Of a stretch of 22,377 nucleotides of DNA, positions 21,094 through 22,377 are shown piece by piece. Position numbers and translations under genes: made by a program. The notes below the pieces were generated by a model. It was not told the origin of the DNA, made no database searches, and saw nothing but the letters and a program-made list of their open reading frames with translations. The stretch spans positions 1 to 22,377 of the forward strand of contig NZ_NCSM01000083.1 of NCBI RefSeq assembly GCF_002224125.1, in the 5' to 3' direction. This DNA comes from Streptomyces sp. NBS 14/10. GTDB taxonomy: Bacteria; Actinomycetota; Actinomycetes; Streptomycetales; Streptomycetaceae. Each line of letters begins with the position of its first letter. The stretch's first letter is position 1.

Positions 21094-22073
21094 CACGCGT
21101 TCACCTTCTGTGTGGTGGTGGTCCGGTCGATCGGGTTGCCGGGCTTTTCGGTGAGGGCGAAGAAGACGTCGTCGAGGTCGGGGGTGTGTACGGACAGCTC
21201 CTCGGCGTCGATCGACTCGGCGTCCAGCCAGTCGAGCAGGGACCTCAGCTCCCGTACGCTCCCGTCGCTCGGCACCTGGAGGGTGAGCGCTTCGTCGTCG
21301 CGCGAGACCTCGCCGAAGGCGCGGGCGGCCCGTTCGAGATCGCCGGGCACGGCGAACCGCAGCCGGACATGCCCCCCGGGAATCCGCCGCTTGAGCTCTT
21401 CCGCGGTCCCCTCCGCGACCAGCTTCCCGCCGTTGAGCACCGCGATCCGGTCCGCGAGCTGATCGGCCTCATCCAGGTACTGCGTGGTCAGGAACACCGT
21501 GACCCCGTCCGCCACCAGGTCCCGGACGATCTGCCACATGGTGTGCCGGCTGCGCGGGTCGAGGCCGGTGGTCGGCTCGTCGAGGAAGATGATGCGCGGC
21601 TGCCCGACCAGGGTCATCGCGATGTCGAGCCGCCGCTGCATCCCGCCCGAGTAGGTGGCGGGCGTCCTCTTGGCCGCGTCGACCAGGTCGAACCGTTCCA
21701 GCAACTCGGCGGCGCGCCGCCGCCCCTCGCGTCGGCCCAGGTAGTTCAGGTCGGCCATCAGGAGCAGGTTCTCCTCGCCGGTGAGCAGCTGGTCCACCGC
21801 CGAGAACTGTCCGGTCACCCCGATCGCGGACCGTACCGCGTCGGGGTCCTTGGCCGGATCGTGCCCGGCGACGCGGATGTCACCGCCGTCGGCGCCGATC
21901 AGCGTGGACAGGATCTGGACCATGGTGGTCTTGCCGGCGCCGTTGGGCCCGAGCAGCGAGAAGACCGTGCCCTCGGCGATGTCCAGATCGATGCCGTCGA
22001 GCACCACCTGCTCGCCGTACGCCTTGCGCAGTCCGGTCGCCGTGATGGCCCGGGGGGATCGGGAAGTCGTCAT
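21093..22073 (-). CDS. ABC exporter ATPase (DrrA-like)
   Basis: The 326-aa protein has Walker A GPNGAGKT (42-49), Q-loop Gln89, signature YSGGMQRRLDIAMTL (from 141) and Walker B IIFLDEPTTGLD (161-172). The H-loop position reads TTQYLDEAD, with Gln in place of the usual His, a feature shared by DrrA-type ATPases. The C-terminal ~90 residues form the extra domain typical of DrrA. It energises the permease encoded next. The ATG at 22073 gives the family-typical MTTSRSPRAITATGLRKAYG start but lacks a good Shine-Dalgarno element. The GTG at 22103 is an alternative that would lie inside the 11-nt repeats, and a leaderless transcript is possible. Confidence 0.92.
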   Translation of the reverse strand: MTTSRSPRAITATGLRKAYGEQVVLDGIDLDIAEGTVFSLLGPNGAGKTTMVQILSTLIGADGGDIRVAGHDPAKDPDAVRSAIGVTGQFSAVDQLLTGEENLLLMADLNYLGRREGRRRAAELLERFDLVDAAKRTPATYSGGMQRRLDIAMTLVGQPRIIFLDEPTTGLDPRSRHTMWQIVRDLVADGVTVFLTTQYLDEADQLADRIAVLNGGKLVAEGTAEELKRRIPGGHVRLRFAVPGDLERAARAFGEVSRDDEALTLQVPSDGSVRELRSLLDWLDAESIDAEELSVHTPDLDDVFFALTEKPGNPIDRTTTTQKVNA

Positions 22074-22096
22074 GCGGTAGAGCGTGCGGGCGGCCG

Positions 22097-22129
22097 GGTT
22101 CACGGCGGTTTCACGGCGGTTTCACGGGC
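22097..22129. promoter_or_regulatory. Three 11-nt direct repeats, PHO-box/AfsR-box-like
   Basis: GGTTCACGGCG (22097-22107), GTTTCACGGCG (22108-22118) and GTTTCACGGGC (22119-22129) are consecutive 11-nt units, 24-56 nt upstream of the ABC ATPase start. Period and the G-T-T-C-A-C core resemble direct-repeat sites of OmpR-fold regulators such as PhoP and AfsR in Streptomyces. Confidence 0.6.
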
Positions 22130-22139
22130 TCCGGGGCCA

Positions 22140-22377
22140 GTGCGCACGGAGGTCGCGTGGCTTGCCACCGGCTGTGCCACAGCTCTCGCCCTGGCCAAGC
22201 TCGCGCAGGGTTTCGGCTCCTGGCCCTTGCCGCGGGACGCCGAGGGCGAGCCGTCCCCCGACTGGGACGCGGTGCGCTGCCTGGTCGCTGAGGGCGTAGG
22301 GTCGCAGGTCGGGGTCCGGGGGCCAGGGCCGGATCCGCCTCGTTTTCGCGGACCGGACCCTGGAGGACCTCTGGGGG
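22140..22377 (+). CDS. Unrecognised partial ORF running off the window, frame change near 22300
   Basis: From GTG at 22140 (VRTEVAWLATGCATALALAKL) the frame is open to the window edge, with high G/C at third positions up to about 22300. Beyond that point the coding-like signature moves to another frame, ending GRIRLVFADRTLEDLWG with G/C in nearly every third position. Either a frameshift has broken one gene or two short pieces abut. No family is recognised, no ribosome-binding site is evident, and coding on the opposite strand cannot be ruled out. Confidence 0.3.
   Translation, partial: MRTEVAWLATGCATALALAKLAQGFGSWPLPRDAEGEPSPDWDAVRCLVAEGVGSQVGVRGPGPDPPRFRGPDPGGPLG

Overview
The window looks like a Streptomyces (or close actinomycete) chromosome. 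G+C is very high, reading frames have nearly saturated G/C third positions, GTG starts are frequent, and TTA codons appear only where noted. No rRNA, tRNA, CRISPR array, transposase or integrase was seen. The first ~4 kb (small orphan genes, lower G+C, two TTA codons in one gene) reads as accessory DNA. The rest resembles ordinary chromosomal gene content.

Layout. Positions 1-22 hold the tail of an upstream gene, followed by a terminator hairpin. From 181 to 1801 lies a minus-strand group of small genes: an uncharacterised 161-aa protein, a tiny acidic ORF, and a translationally coupled trio of two Cys-rich miniproteins and a ~144-aa conserved protein. Diverging from the trio is an XRE-HTH/TPR-like regulator (1964-3418), followed 13 nt later by a SLOG-fold nucleotide-binding protein (3432-3920). 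Next come an MDR quinone-oxidoreductase-like enzyme (4012-4956), a convergent thiolase (5058-6242), a DUF5519 'luciferase domain' protein whose ribosome-binding site sits in a GNRA hairpin (6546-6938), an NfeD-OB/SPFH pair (8427-7029), an alpha/beta hydrolase (9273-8536), and an FMN reductase/TetR divergent pair with a doubled operator (9397-10762).

From 14119 down to 10776 runs a DNA-alkylation-repair group: an Ada-AlkA fusion, an O6-alkylguanine methyltransferase, and an MFS transporter coupled to the methyltransferase by a GTGA overlap. Then come a membrane-linked diacylglycerol-kinase-family lipid kinase (14397-15770), a SgcJ/EcaC-type NTF2-fold protein divergent from a MarR regulator (15795-16870), and a 1098-aa AfsR-like BTAD/NB-ARC regulator (16997-20293). 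The last is preceded by a 17-bp tandem repeat array. Its stop codon overlaps that of a convergent DrrAB-type ABC exporter (22073-20290), whose ATPase gene is preceded by three 11-nt direct repeats resembling OmpR-fold (PhoP/AfsR) binding sites. The window ends in an unrecognised ORF whose coding signature changes frame near 22300.

Best candidates for something undescribed: (i) the XRE-TPR/SLOG unit with its divergent small-gene operon, (ii) the AfsR-like regulator facing an ABC exporter with 11-nt repeats, and (iii) the methyltransferase-MFS coupling. All assignments come from reading the sequence and from family knowledge; no database search was run.
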